Assembly (NCBI RefSeq): GCF_902148855.1
Contig: NC_043964.1
Location: forward strand, 29,808,840 to 29,872,839
Length of the DNA stretch: 64,000 bases
Reading direction: 5' to 3'
Source of the DNA: Sphaeramia orbicularis
Taxonomy: Eukaryota > Chordata > Actinopteri > Kurtiformes > Apogonidae
Shown here: positions 24,801-38,400 of the stretch, piece by piece
Layout: each line of letters begins with the position of its first letter
How positions within the stretch are numbered: the stretch's first letter is position 1
Position numbers and translations under genes: made by a program
Notes under the pieces: model-generated
The model's input: the letters and a program-made list of their open reading frames with translations, nothing else
Told to the model about the DNA's origin: nothing
The model's database searches: none

Positions 24801-27800
24801 CAGTGAAAAAGAAAGGAATGGAGGTCAAGGCTCAAATAGCTCACAGAATTACTCAATAGGCTATTTCAGAGAACAGCCCCATATTAAAGAATAACTCTGA
24901 ACAGATATAAGAAGCGACTGAGTAAGGTAAAAGAATCAGGTAGTGCTGCTGAGAAAAGACGACTATTGAGCAAAAGTTTGATAGCTGTAGGTAATGGCAC
25001 TGTTTTATGACTATTTCCACTGGATCATCTGGCCTCCTGCTGTTTCACAGGCTCTCAGTGGAATTCCTGCCCTACAGCAGGCAGGCACGCTATGGTACAC
25101 AGACACAGGTAAACAACTACAACCACACAAACACTTCAAAACTGTCTTAAGGTCAAGTAAAGGAGTGCTTATGATGCGTATGTAGCATTTTAACATGGGT
25201 GATAACTGGAAGTCCCATCTACCAACATGGGCAGGACCTGTAAGCACATCTGTAACCGAATAGACACTGAGCCATTACTTTAGATTAAGGTGAGATGGTA
25301 GGAAAGGGTCAGACTGGCCGACCTTAGTCATTTAAGTGTCTCAATGCAAGCGCCTGTCAGGTTGGACATCACACTAACAGGAAATGCTTCAAATGGAGAT
25401 AAGTAATGAGTGATAATCAGTCATAAGTTACAAACAATTCCCTAACAGTTCTTTTGTGTCTTCCATGACGTGCAACGGGCCAGTTCTTCATTTTGAGTCC
25501 AAGATCACTTTCACGCCCCCATCATGCCCTGTTACCCTGCAGTCAGCTCAAGGCTCACCATGATCAAAATACTCCCCGCACCATTTCTCGGTCCAAATGA
25601 GAGGAAATGAGGGCCGTGTCTGCTCATCTTCAGCATGGTGATGCCGTCATTAGCGGAGCACTGGGGGTGCTGCTGTTTGTGAGCTCTGGAGAGATGAGTC
25701 AAACAGGCCTCTGAACTATGGTGGGCGGCAAGTAGCAAAGCTAAAGCGGCTGCTTTAACAGCTGCTTCTTCTGCTGCAGCTAGAGGCTTTTACAGTGCCC
25801 ACTTACACTGTAGGGGCACCGGAGCACAGATATGTACGGTCTAAACATGCATACAAAACATTGCAGACAACAATGCCCAAACAGAGGTGCAGCATCAGTC
25901 ACCTCTCAACATCTCCAAGGGTTTACAAAAAGATAGAACCCATGTGAAAAATAGACAGAGCATTTGTTCCCACACAATACACAGTCTGCAAAAAGACAAA
26001 CTGCAAACAAATCCAATGTTGAACACCAGCTGCCCTTGGTTCTTGGTAACAGGAAACCGAATTTAACATTTTATGGCTACGTGCTACCAGCTTAAGTGGT
26101 GATATTACAAGAACTCAAAACCAATTCACAGCTTGAACTGATAATTTCCATTTTACAGGGACAGTGAATTATGATTTATGGTACAGGAAGGACTCATAGG
26201 CATATGATTAATACAGCTGTACTGTTCTCAACCAAAGAGAAATGGCCAGATCCATGTTTCAAGAGGACATGTGACCACATTAGCTAAAAAGAGAAAATGC
26301 AATTGCTAAAATAGAAGTTGAGTAATTATCAAAGGTCATAGGTGGGTTATATAATATTATCTTTTTGATAGCTTGTAGGTACTGCATCTATTACCGCCAG
26401 TTAATCTAATGCAAAAGCAGATTCATTTTGATTAAGATATGAAGCACCTTGAGAAACAAGCCAACAATTCACTTATTCCTCAGATTAAGCCACAGCCTGT
26501 TCAGTTGCTGTCAATCAAGATATGTACACAACAGCTTGTAGAAACTAAGAAAAGGTAAATACAGAGCAGCTGCTTTGACCACCACAATCTGCAGTCTAGA
26601 GTTTTAACTCTTCAGCTTTACATTTGAAAGGTGTGGAGTTGTTTTCTCTTTTGCTCAATAGTTTTATGTTTTACTTATTATGCTGAAGCTGAAGTAACTA
26701 GAAATAAGGGGCCAAAAATTACAGACTTTAAAATACACAGTGTTTGGTACAGCATCTTCCTGTAGCTCATCTATTGCAAGGACAGACTGAATATAATGAT
26801 ATACAACAACACCGTTTCAAGCTGCTATGGAAGAGTGGAGTTAAAATACCACCATGATGGGGCTGCCATGTTGTTTCTGTGAGGAGCCACCAATTGGTCA
26901 CTCCACCTGTCCATCACCTGCTTTTATATCCACCTGTGTTTGGTCAATATATTCTGTTACATTATGAAAGTGAAGAGGAGGTACAGAATTCTCTTTTCCT
27001 CTAAGCTGACATGAATTACAATATGATGAAAGGTTATAACATAATTTTAAACCAATGGCACCAAAAAATATTGTGCACTGAATCTTTAATGAACAAAATT
27101 CAGATTGAGGACTGTCCATATTACACTAGCATATAAAGTATCCCATCACATTTACGTCTACATGTGAAGTTCAGACCAGCTCTTTCCCTTTTTTTGGCAA
27201 TGCAGCTTTCCAGCAGGCTGATATTATGTGGTCGGTTTCAGTTGCTTTATGTGAATGACACTGAGCGTCCTTGTGCTTTGAAAAGAGACACCTAAATTTA
27301 TAACAATTTAATACGCTCTCATTTTGTCCGGTTTAGACAATGTGAGACTCATATTACAAGTAGCAGTTTCTGTGCACATTTTCAGCAAATCCTGTAAATG
27401 TAATATTTATAAAGTACTTATATCTATTTTTCTCTGTTGCGTATTTCTGTACACTGACATGATGTTTCTGCACTCCTTCAACATCTAACACTGATACCAC
27501 TTACAGAAATACATTAATGCAGTTTAGTTCCTTTGTACTAATGCTGTTCACTGAAAAAGTAATTCATCTCCACATTAGGCCGATAGTGTTTATTGGCACA
27601 GTGTTTCAGTGAATAAATATGGTTTGTGGAGAAGGAAACGTTGATTGCAGTGAAAATATACAATAAGTCGTAACAGAAATGCACTATATGTTTTCATCTC
27701 ATCTTGTGTGCTTCTAGGTTGAAAAAACAAATACAAAAAAAAGTTTCTCCAATTGGAATTGACCAATCAACTGACCGATAGCTACTGTTGCTACGTGCGA

Positions 27801-30800
27801 CAAGCTTTCAGAATCTCTCCATAGATTTACACTGAAAATGTGATGCATTGATGAAAAAAATGTCTGCTACTTCTGTGAAATAATGACGCATCTTAAAACT
27901 AAACCATGCATTCTACAGAGGAACATAATGAACTGGTACTTCAAATCCACAAGTTAATTATCGTTGCATGTTCTTTGAAACTCCTGGGAAAGTTGAGTGT
28001 CATGGCATGGGCAGCTGTATCTTCAAGTGTCAGTGATGCTTTTTTGGAGTAATAACTCCAAGACTTCATCAAGGTCGAAGGTGCAATATGCAGCTGAGTG
28101 CTACATCCACTACATTAACTTCAGAAAGGATGGGGACATAACTCTCATCGAGGTAAAAGCATACTGATCCCTACCGAAACAAGAGAAGCCCCACAATTTG
28201 TATATAAAATGCAATCAGCAAACCCTTCTGGACCAGTGATGCTCTTGCACTGCTGGGTAAGATTTTTTGTAAATCATAATTATGTTTGTCCTAATTGAAA
28301 AGCCGTAGCATCCTCATTAGACAACGTGATATCATGACTCGCATAAATAGACACACCACTTTTAATTGGCATGTTGTCTGTACGCATTATAAGCTTTCTA
28401 CATGTGTGCTTACGCTGTGTCACATACCACGCACTGAGGGTTATGGTTAGGGTTAGGTGAACCGGAGATCTTGGCATAAATTGACACGCAATCAAATGGC
28501 GTTGAATAACACGCAAAAGGTCGAAAATGCATACATATACCATGCCATAAGTGCCGGCGTGACATACAACGTGATTTCATGAGATCAGTCTTAAGAGTAC
28601 AAATTACAAATGACAATAAATACTAGCTAAGCTAAGGATGATAGGCTAAATGGTAGCTACTATGAACAATGCTGGTTCAAAGATGTTGATAGTGGGGTCT
28701 GCCACAATGTTTAATCTACAAGACATTTCTGTAGTTGAGTTTTAGGCTTTGGGAATGGGTGGAAGAGAACACCTTCTTCCAAATGTTCAGGATATCCGCT
28801 GTCAGAATAACAGGTTCCATAGGCACACCGCTTTACCACACTCAATGCTAATTGTTTGTCGCAGGTTCAACGCCCTAGTAATGGTTGCTAATGCGAGATT
28901 AGATGAGGACTGTCCTAGGGTCAATCGTTCTGTCACAACCATCACTTTCTGCCACTAGACATTCTGTACTTCCATGTATATACTAATATGCTTTTCAAAG
29001 TCATTTCAGCAGAAATGTAAGGTTTAGGACTGAAACAGATCGCGTGCAAAAGTTGCACAGAGATGACAGGCACAACAAGCCAGTATCCTCAGTGACCTTG
29101 AATAATATCACGAAAAGGCAGTCAGGATGTGATTTAGCAGTTTTAGCATGCGCATACAGTGCTTCAGAAGTTATTCAAGGTCTAAAGAATGATACCCACT
29201 GTAGTGACAAGTCAGCGACAGAGCTGCCGAGAATCACAGCTTCTGTCTGACACTGCAAACAATGCTTTGTTTTGAAGCTCAGCACAGGAAACCATCTACA
29301 CTGTGACTGCCTGGGGATATCACAGTGAAAAGTGAGGACACTGTCATGACTCCACACTCAATGTGTTCATTGACAGCCCTTCTGATTCTCCCACCTGAAT
29401 CACATGCAAAGGTTTGACTTGGTGTCAAATTTTAATCACAACTTCAATATTATTGCAGACATTAAAAAAAAAAAAAAACGCCGGTGGAGTCATCAGCGTT
29501 GATAATGAAAAGGAGCCACATACATTTTGAGTTACTTTTGCCTTCATCAGTGCAAACTGCCCGGTGAAAAATGTCTGTTTCTTAACACTGTTTAAAAAGA
29601 TGAGGTCTTACAAGGACAGGCTGCACTTAGCCCCACAGGTAACATGTCAACACTGGGAATCAGATTCAGATCAACTGATTGCAACACAAAATGAAGCATC
29701 ATCAGAGACTCTGTATTCATATGGCTTTTAACCACATATTAGCAGTTGGTTAAAGAAAATATGTAAGCATGACAACAGCAAACATGGGAAGCATGAGGTT
29801 CAGAGTCAGTTACAAGTCTTCAAACTGATAAGCTTATTGAAGAGACTTTACAATAACATATTTTGAGGTTCCAAAGACTCATAACGTGCAACATATACAT
29901 CAGAAAAAGAGGAACTAAAGGTCACTAACTAAAGGTTCTGTGTGTGATATTTAGTGACAGCAAGAGGTGCAGCTGCAAACAACTGAATACCCCCTGCCTA
30001 GCTCCTAGGTTGGCTGGTGGTTGTTCAGTTAAATGTCCTTGTCATTTGTGTGTTTCATACTAAACGCTTTGGCTAGAAGTCAACGCGTACAGGTTTATCA
30101 TCATTGTCATGACATCTGAATTCACACAAATGATTGGCTGATGCCTGTAGTCACACCAAAAAGAAAAAAAATCAGAAAAAAAAAAAAAAATCTACTATCT
30201 GCTGGGAAATATTCTGTGTATGAAAGTACTCACAACCATCAGCTGTTAAAAAAAATACAGATATACAAATCAATCACATGCAAAACCATCCCTGGTGCAT
30301 AAAAGACCTTAAATCTTACAAAATGGATCATTGAGACAAACTAAAACGTCATAAAGGTTGTGATTTGCCAGTAATGATGTTCCTGCTGTAAACTGAAGTC
30401 CCCTGTCAGGGTGTGTATTTAGTCTAAGACAGACATTTAATGAATTTGAATCCTGAAGACAGAAGACAATTTAACATGTCAAGAAAGTCAAAGTTTGTAA
30501 AGCTGTTTGTAAGTGAAGTCACCATAACTTTGTCTCAACAGTCTACTCAGAAGTGCTGAAGCAGCCTCTGCAGCTTCAACATGACCAGACTTGTGATTTT
30601 CACCTCGTAAAAAAACAAAAAACAAAAAACAAAAACAAGGTTACATGTGTTGTGGTAACGGTCATGTTGGTGTTGTCATGTCTCACATGCAATGACAGAT
30701 GCAGTCACAAACTTTGATGTTACTTTATGATCTTTACCATAAACTCAGGCTTTAGTACCTTGTGCAGTTATACTCTAAAAAGACGAACTTTGTGTGAGTA

Positions 30801-32480
30801 GCTGATGGCACAACGCAAAGAGGGTCAAAAAATGTCTGTGTCCCACCACTCAACACCATTCACATTTATTTTTCCTAAATAAGGACTCTGTTTCTCTACC
30901 CATCTGTATTGAGCTAATACATATACATAGGAATCAAACATTAGTTTAGTGTAACATAGCATATGAGACAAGTCCCAGGAAATTCTCAATGAGGTAGGAA
31001 ATGGTGAATGGATGTGACTGGTCTACCACTTTTCTCATAAAACCAGCAGTCAAGTCACATCACAAAAACCAGAGTGGTGAAAGTAGTGTGGGGAGTGGAG
31101 GTGAGAACAGAGACAGCAAGATGAAAGCTGGCTCTACTACGCCTACTGGTCAATAACACCCACAGTCATCACAACACCGGAGTTTAAATAAATAAATAAA
31201 TAAATAAATAAAAAAAAAGATCATGGTTCTGTTCAGGGATACATCTGCACATTTCAGTTGAAGGCTACTGTACCTTGACTCTATTGTTTGGTTGTTGTAG
31301 GCTACTTTTAGATACAAAATTGCAAAAAAAAAGTGTGTCTCCAGCACAGCTTGAGATTCATTAAAAAAACATTGTTTGCACTTGAACATATTGAGATGAA
31401 ACGTACCACTCATACAATTACTTTTGTGTAGCCTGATTATTCTGTGGAGCTATACGGTGTGCATGTGAGCTGGTGAATGATGAACCCTTCATGACCCAGT
31501 TACTAAGCTGTCATTCTGCAGCAGGAACAAAGAGGAGCAGCTGTCTATCAACAGCATGAATGTTTTCATGACTAACAAATGAAACCTACAGCATGTCTGC
31601 CCAAACCCAGCAAGAATCCCACAAACAATCCAACACTAATTTGTCCAGACCATGACCAATGAACTCACCTTCACTCAAACTAAATACACCTGAAAAAAGC
31701 TTAAGTATATAAATGCTGAATCATTTCAGCATTTATAAAAAAAGCTCTGTAGCAAATAAATAATTCCTAATTAGAACATCAGTCAATTCTTATTGTTCAC
31801 CTATTCCAGGTTCAGCAGTTTCAGCTTTAATACTGAATAAAATCTAGATGAAAATGGCAAAAGTGCTTCAAACAAAATACAGGTTGTCTATTCTTGATGT
31901 AAAATATACACATAATGTATGTTCTCAAATTTTTCAGGTTTACATGGAAAACTATTAGAAACTGATCAGTCCACAGAAAACCTGTCATAAATGAACCTAA
32001 ATGTGATCTAGCAGTGCCAGATTAATACTTTGTTTTTGACATGTCAACCACATAATGATCAAAACAGTAAAAATATCCTTAGTTGAATCTCTCTGAGAAA
32101 ACACATCCATAGTACTGATCAATACCTTACAATGCAGAGATATTTAGTTTTGGTTTGATGATGAATTGGATACAATACACTGAAAACACTGCTGTGTGGG
32201 ACAAAAGATGCTAATGCAGATGAAACCCTGTGCACAATGGGTCATATCTTAGTTGTGGAGATTATCTGATGACAAAAGTCGGGACGCTGCTTTAGATTCA
32301 GAAACAGGATGTACTGTTAAAATAGACACATAAAACACCATTTTTAAAAGGCAGACACGGTGTGCTTCATTTACCTGCTGATTCACCAGTGTTGATCCAG
32401 TCTGGGTTTGCAATGCTGGCTATTGCAAAGATATCTGCTGCCAGAAACAGGCACCCTGAAATGATCGTGAGTTTATCCAT
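14514..32480 (-). CDS. mosmo: Modulator of Smoothened (four-pass membrane protein)
   Basis: MOSMO (formerly C16orf52) works with MEGF8 and the ubiquitin ligase MGRN1 to lower cell-surface Smoothened, so it restrains Hedgehog signalling. Three coding exons, read on the minus strand: 32375-32480, 21668-21880, 14514-14698, with GT-AG junctions and phases 1 and 1. They give 167 codons plus TGA, the family length. The start is the MDKLTIISGC context that I know from mammals; exon 2 (GALTVGLVRQC...WVTTLFFIIMG) and exon 3 (ILFCMAALIFP...AGKVCLPG) look nearly identical to mammalian MOSMO. Predicted membrane helices are about residues 5-25, 66-88, 100-122 and 138-160, with a Cys-bearing loop (C46, C56) between the first two, as in claudin-like folds. 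Introns are 10.5 and 7.0 kb. The next gene upstream, uqcrc2, is also its neighbour in mammals. Confidence 0.97.
14699..21667 (-). other. mosmo intron 2, with a fold-back repeat
   Basis: Seven kilobases with no coding exon. Contents: a motif GTAACAYGTGGAC recurring near 16807, 17165, 17188 and (as GTAACACATGGAC) 17313; a fold-back element at 18740-19112; otherwise no recognised feature. Open frames here (16459, 17089, 19842, 20093) show no domain or splice logic. Confidence 0.7.
18740..19112. mobile_element. Fold-back MITE with CCTCCGCCAAGG ends
   Basis: The left arm runs from CCAAGGAGGTTATGTTTTTG through TTTGTTTGTCTGTCTG..., GTTAGTGTGCAACATAACTC and TTATGGACAGATTTTGATG to about 18920. The right arm from about 18996 to 19110 is its near-perfect reverse complement. 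The arms of about 110 bp enclose a C-rich loop with CACCCCCGATCACCACC. The left end has an extra duplicated CCTCCGCCAAGG segment, C-rich linkers and an expanded CTGT run (18827-18858). I recognise it as a frequent fish repeat; no protein is encoded. The class is uncertain. Confidence 0.75.
28300..28600. repeat. Unclassified repeat-like segment with paired ACAACGTGAT motifs
   Basis: ACAACGTGATATCATGA near 28322 and ACAACGTGATTTCATGA near 28567 are 245 bp apart in direct orientation. Between them AAATNGACACRC occurs twice and a short GGTTATGGTTAGGGTTAGG stretch lies at about 28439-28457. The rest is CpG-bearing and unlike the surrounding intron, which suggests an inserted element. Its family is not recognised. 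Confidence 0.35.
31183..31219. repeat. AAAT tetranucleotide microsatellite
   Basis: A run of TAAA units ending in an A tract, inside mosmo intron 1. Confidence 0.8.
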
Positions 32481-33420
32481 AACGCCAGCTGATAAAGCGG
32501 TGAATGACGCGGAAAAATGTGGTGGTCGTTGTCCAAATGTGACCCCGAGAGCTGAAACACACAGGGTGGGCTGTTATCAGTCTAACCTCGCCCCCTTCAA
32601 CAAGAGCCTGCTGTTGTGGTTCTGCTGTGCATTTTGCAGCAACGTTAGCTCCTTTGCGTCAAGCAGTCGAGAGCCCCCAACTACAAAGGGCTCAAAGAAG
32701 ACGCACAAAATCATCACATCTCAAATGCCCGGTGTAGTCCAGTAGGTAAAACAAAGCCTCACTCAGCGCCGGAGCCCTGAACCACTTGTGTTGTCCTTTA
32801 GATCCGTTTAGCAGCAGCAGCAGCCGCAGCAGCAGCATCGGGTATAGCTGCGGCTAGCAGGTAGCTAGCTAGCTATTTCCCAGATTCGGGCTCGGAGTGC
32901 CGAGCTGCGGCCCAGTGGCTGCTCGACGGCCGAGACCGCGACTGCGTTAGCATTTCAGACACAATGTTACACAAACAGCGGTGTAAAGGAAAACAAGTCC
33001 CCACACTTCTCCGTATGCGGGTTCACAGTTACAGTCTGACGCTAACCGTCAGGAAAACGAGAACCCATCACCCTCTCTTGCTTATTCGAGCCCGTTCTCC
33101 GTCTCCGCTGGAATAGCATCTGGTACTGGGAGTCCGTTAGCCAGCAGCTTCACCTCCACCTCCTCTTCTTCCTCTGGTCCTGGTCCGCGGTGAGGAGACA
33201 GGAGACGGTGTTAAACCCACAGCGACGTTCAAGCTCCCACAGTGTCTGCTGAACGGGAACGTTATTGTTATGCTTTCCACCCGTGTGCGCACCGTTAGCT
33301 CAGCCTCCCTTTCCACCAAATGACATCAGGCGAACACCCCCACGCAGCGTCGCACACACACACACACATACATAGAGTGTCTTCACATTCAGGAGGGGGG
33401 CATTCGACCTCTTCTCGCGA
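32481..33420 (-). promoter_or_regulatory. mosmo: mosmo 5' UTR and CpG-rich promoter region
   Basis: Immediately upstream of the mosmo ATG the sequence becomes GC- and CpG-rich, with CAG/CCG triplet runs near 32812-32838, in strong contrast with the AT-rich introns. No TATA box is obvious. This is the pattern of a CpG-island promoter with a long leader; the start site cannot be placed by eye. Confidence 0.6.
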
Positions 33421-35498
33421 TAATAGACAAAACGAGGGGGGTGTCGTCTTATCTTTTCATATGGCATTTAAACGCAACATGAAAACATGATCCTAATCTT
33501 ATCATTCTATGACTGTCAGTCCAAGAATACATGTGTCAAACTCTGATCTGATGAACTGCAGATTTGTGACTAAGGACACAAACACAGTCTTGTATTACTA
33601 ATTTGTCTACTTTCTGTTCAATTGTTTTATTATTTATGCCACAGATAGTGTCACAGTCTTTGCTGATTGTTTACACACTATCAGCTGCCAAAAGTGCCTA
33701 CAGACCTTACTGTTCTGCACTTTGTTTGCAATTTTGCAACACTCTTCTTGCAAAATAATACACAGTTTCTTCTTTGATTAAACAAAAAGAAAAATATGAA
33801 AACTCCTACGGTCTTTGGAAAATCACCTCTATTTAACATAACAGTAAAACTAGCATTGTACAAACTTTTCAAAACACTCTGAACAGTCTGAGGAGTAGAT
33901 CTACAAACAAACCAAAGGTAAGTTCAACTCAATTCAACGTCAGAGTCATATTTTTCTTGTTATCCACTCAAGGATGACATTACTTGTGATACAGAAGAGC
34001 TTATAAGGAGAAGGCCAAATGGTAATAAAAAAAAAAAAAAAAACTTAACCTGTAATATTATAATCTGTTAAAGTACAGTGTGTCATTGCTGCTTTGAAAG
34101 AGGAATTCAGATGGTGGATGTGTGTATTATTTTATTGCAAAAATGCCATTTTTCTTGATGACTGCGAGGGTTTTGATTGCAGCTCCATTTTTATGATGTT
34201 TAGCTCCGAGTGTTGTGTTTTATTGCATAAATGATGAGCAATGGGAAATGAAAATATCCATAAAACAGCTGCATGGAAACAGCTGTTAGTGAAGACGAAC
34301 AAACATTGTGTCTGTATGTCCTTGTTTTGTCCTGTTTACTACATTCTGATGGCAAATTTTACAAATGAGCAAGAAAAATCTGTTGTTTTTGGTGTTTTTT
34401 TTAAGCCACTGAAGGAACATGGGACATTTTATTTTGCAGCCTTGTTAGATTTTCTCTTGATGTATGCTTCAATATGTGAAACTCATTTGTTTAAAGCATG
34501 AGACAGTTAAACTGAATGCACAAGGTTAAAAAAAAATCTGCATATTACTAAAATAAATATATAAATATGTACATTTTTACAGGTTTTTTTAGTCATCTGG
34601 GATTTTCTGCAGGGGGAGTTAGTGATGCATTGAGTGAAAACCCAGTGAGAACCCAAGGAGACCAAACCAAAGCAAAATGCATTATGTTTTGTCTGGAGCA
34701 GATGTTTCAAATAAGCGTCCTTCATCAGACTTGGCTGATCAGGGAATTAACTTTATGCCTGCTCTGTTGAATGTGTGTATATACTGTATATATGGGATGC
34801 TTTTGTTCATCTCACTGCGAGTCAATAGTTATGTGGTCCCTGGTTGTGTATATTTGTGTACTATTATTTGTAGAGATGAGTGTGGTACCTTCAAATACTT
34901 GGTAGTTTTTCTTATGGAAGTCTTTATTTGATTTTAGTTTTTCCATTTATGATAAGCAAAAGGGCACTGAGACCAAAAGTACATCTCCCAATTGACTTCC
35001 AATACTGACAATCAGTCACCTATCACCATCTGAGAATATGACTCAATACAGTTGAGATTAAAACTGTGCAGTAGTTTACTGTATAAATATGTATGTTTTA
35101 CTGGTAAAGTAAAAGATTCTACTACTTGCATCACTCATCCATGTCTTCTATTCTGGATTAATCTATCTTTGGGTCCCTCTACTGGTTTACAAATAGTACA
35201 ATCTTGCTTCCTGATTCTTGATTCAGTCACACTACGGAAACAAATTTCACTGACAACTATCTGTTATTACCATTGTTACTTTAATTTACATAGATATACA
35301 GTGAAAATGACAAACACCAAGAAAAATAGCATTATTTTTCTCCAGCTCCATGTTGGTGTTTACTGCACGACAGAAAACAAGCGATTGATGACACTGAATG
35401 ATTTGTTGCAGGAGGCTGTGCTTTTCAGGTCCTCTTTCCATTTCAAGCAGCCCAGCATTGTATGCCCAAGTTAAAATCAGCGTTTCCTATATCTCATT
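33421..35498. other. Spacer between mosmo and uqcrc2, including the uqcrc2 3' UTR
   Basis: AT-rich with no supported gene. A minus-strand AATAAA near 34922-34928 could end the uqcrc2 transcript. Open frames here (34241, 34677, 35052) have no domain and are not flanked by splice sites that fit a gene. Confidence 0.45.
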
Positions 35499-38400
35499 TC
35501 ATAACTCATCCACAAATGGTGTATTAATGAGGAGTCCACTAGCCGCCATGGTCTTCTTGCCATTCACAAATTTGTTGGCAGCCTGTGAAGAAATAACAGC
35601 TTTTCAGATGCTGAGCAATACACTGGTTAAATGATTCATATTAAACTCCTGAAAAAAGTATCACTTTTAAGTGTCACTGGTAAATTTCCAGAAATAATGT
35701 TGTCATTGTAACATTTCATTTGGTTTTTACCAATGTGACCATGTCATAATCATATATCAATCTGCTGTGATACTACCACAATTTGCATGCACACATATTC
35801 ACATATGCCACCCACTCAAACTAACTTCCTCAAACCCACATCCAAGGTGTTTATTCTGCCCTACTGGATCTCAGGACACCTGCATTTCACAGGTGTAGCT
35901 CCAGTGGGCGGTGCAAACACCTGAGTCATCTCAGGGATTGCAAATCATCAACTTTTTTTAAAAATTATATAACTATTTACCATTTCCATCACTGATAACT
36001 CCTGTGTGGTCTGGAAATTCAAATATCCTGAGAGAGAGGGTCTATTCAGAGTCCATATTGGTGCCTCTGAATGACTTTTTTTACATTATGGCAGAAAAAA
36101 ATTTACACACTAAGCTGACACTGATTAGGCCTTAATTTGTCCTCATTGATGTTGCATATTTTTGTCACCGACCCTGAATCTATTCACTCATGGTTATTAG
36201 AATATCCATTTTTATGACCTAGCCCACCGAATCTGTGGATTTAATGCGGGGTTTGCTGATTTAAATGTGATTCATGCATCATAACTGACTTATGTTTAAA
36301 GCAGATTATGGACAGTGTGATAAAAATGGGAGTGTTGGGTATGATGGCTATTGATGTACTGAAGACCCCACATGTCATACAGTCACTTGCCTTGATCACG
36401 TCATCATGGGTGACAGCATCTATAGCCTGGAGGACAGTCTCAGGGACCTGGTACGTTGCTGTGGTCAGAGCCTGAGCGCCGATCTCCTCTATCAGACCCT
36501 CAGAGCTCTCAATAGACATCAGGTACTCTGCTTTCACCTGGTTCCTGTGAAAACCCAGAGTGAACAAATATATTCATCAGAGTTGAATCAATAACATCTA
36601 TGATGACAGCCTCTAAATATAACCGACTAGTGCCATCTACTGAACTCACTTTGCTCTGGTGATGTCAGCGTCTGATGCATTTCCCTCAGCCACACCTCTA
36701 AGTTGAGAAATGGCAGCTTTGATCACCTGTGTGGAGGAGGGCAACAAGCAGAGGTACAGTGTAATCTGACACCATAAAGATGAGGCTGAGTGTGTCTTGG
36801 ATGTAGAAAACCTGGCCTCACCTCTCCAGCGGCATCTGCTTGTGAAATGGTATAGACTCCAAACAGGCCAGAGTCAGAGTATGAAGCATTGAACGCTGTG
36901 ACCTGCAAGACAGACAGAAGTCATGGTAGATTTTCAGAACTATTATTAGAACAAAACAAAGTCATTTATTTCTTCTTTGAACTTACATCAAATGGCTGTG
37001 TGGTAGCTTTGGCGATGCCCTGACTCAGTTTGCTGGTGATGTTGGAGCCCCTCTTCACATGTGGCCCAGCTCCCAGGACCCTTTGCAGCACGCTGAAGGC
37101 ATTAGCCTCTGCGCTGCCTGCAACACCCCCTTCACTTACAATTAGTGAGTGGACCAAGTTGTCATTGCTGTGAATCCGGGCTTCACCTTCACATTTACAC
37201 ACAGAGAAGAAGTAACATTAACACAACAGCACAGTAACAAATTTTGTAGTGCGGCATGTTTTTCAACACAAGCTTCTACCTCCGCGATAAATGGCCTTGG
37301 CCACAGGAGCTCCAGGTCCAGAGCGAGCGCTGAGGAGCCCCTCACCGACCTGTCGAAGAGTAGAGTGCTTCACACCTGGACACGGGAGTTAAACATACTA
37401 ACATTAACAAACAAACAAACTCTAATGTGTGACACTAACACCCCAATGATCACAACAACATACTCCCAGGACAGAAACTGACTGCATGCCAAGCAGCATG
37501 TGGGCTGAAGTGACCCTATTACATACAAAATGACACAAACAAAAACATCTGTACCACTTTTGCTTTCTTGTTCACATTTAACACAGTACTCTTATATTTA
37601 GGACAGAAGACATATGACATTTGAAAAAGCCATAACCACACACATCCTCTGAGCTAACCATTCATACAATGAAGCTGTGTTAAAGCATCGAGACACTCTT
37701 TAGAACAGATATGACAAAAAGCAAGTTTAAAAAAAGTAAGTTTAGTGAAAACCCATGAATTTATTAACCTTGAAATAATGATAAACTATGTTTTTGGTTT
37801 CATAAAGTGAGTAAGCAACTCTGAGTCAGTTACTTTGAGTCTGTGGCAACATATTTACTAGCAGGTTTTCTCTAACAAACTGTGAGTTTCTGCAGGTCTC
37901 CACCCTCCTGCCATCTGAAGGAGCTCTCTGATGCACATTTCAATATACACACAGACGATATCACTGCACATACCCAAACCATGGACACAGCCACAATTCA
38001 CACAACTATGTTACAGTTGAGAAGTGGGAGATCACCTTCACTTTTATTATGTGTTAGTTTTATATTAGCTTGTTACCTTACACCACATATTACACATCAG
38101 AGATTTACTCTCAGTTCAGAATTCAATATGTGAATTTTCATTCTCCCTGAAACTGTGTTGTGCATATTAAGGCGGGTGTTGTGTTGTCAAGAGAGACTGC
38201 ACTGAAATAGTTACTGAACTGAGAATTATTTAGAGAAAGAAAGTGCAGAGTTCAAATTAGAAAGCTACAAAGTATACTGCTGATATACGCCAAGTTGCAG
38301 ATAAAACAGTTGACTTTATGTTCAACTGTAGTTATACCACTTTCAGTTCTATACGTCTATAACCTCCTGTTCATTGTTTTTTCTTCAGGTTGCTCATAGC

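Larger units (their letters stand above)
21881..32374 (-). other. mosmo intron 1
   Basis: A 10.5-kb intron. Seen in it: a T run near 22531-22548, an ATATG pentamer run near 22697-22730, a possible repeat at about 28300-28600, several A runs and a TAAA tetramer run near 31183-31210. No exon, RNA gene or clear transposon was found in the rest. A large first intron is a usual place for enhancers, but I cannot show any from sequence alone. Confidence 0.6.

Noticed and set aside
28439-28457. Telomere-like GGTTAGGGTTAGG
   Set aside because: Only two exact hexamers; too short for an interstitial telomere array.
32808-32840. CAG/CCG triplet run near the mosmo start as a coding polyglutamine tract
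   Set aside because: It lies upstream of the mosmo ATG with no frame joining it to the gene; treated as 5' UTR.
36389-36400. Frame continuing past the uqcrc2 exon 13 donor to a stop at 36241
   Set aside because: The continuation (ASDCMTCGV...) does not match the family, whereas the joined exon 14 ends exactly as core protein 2 should.
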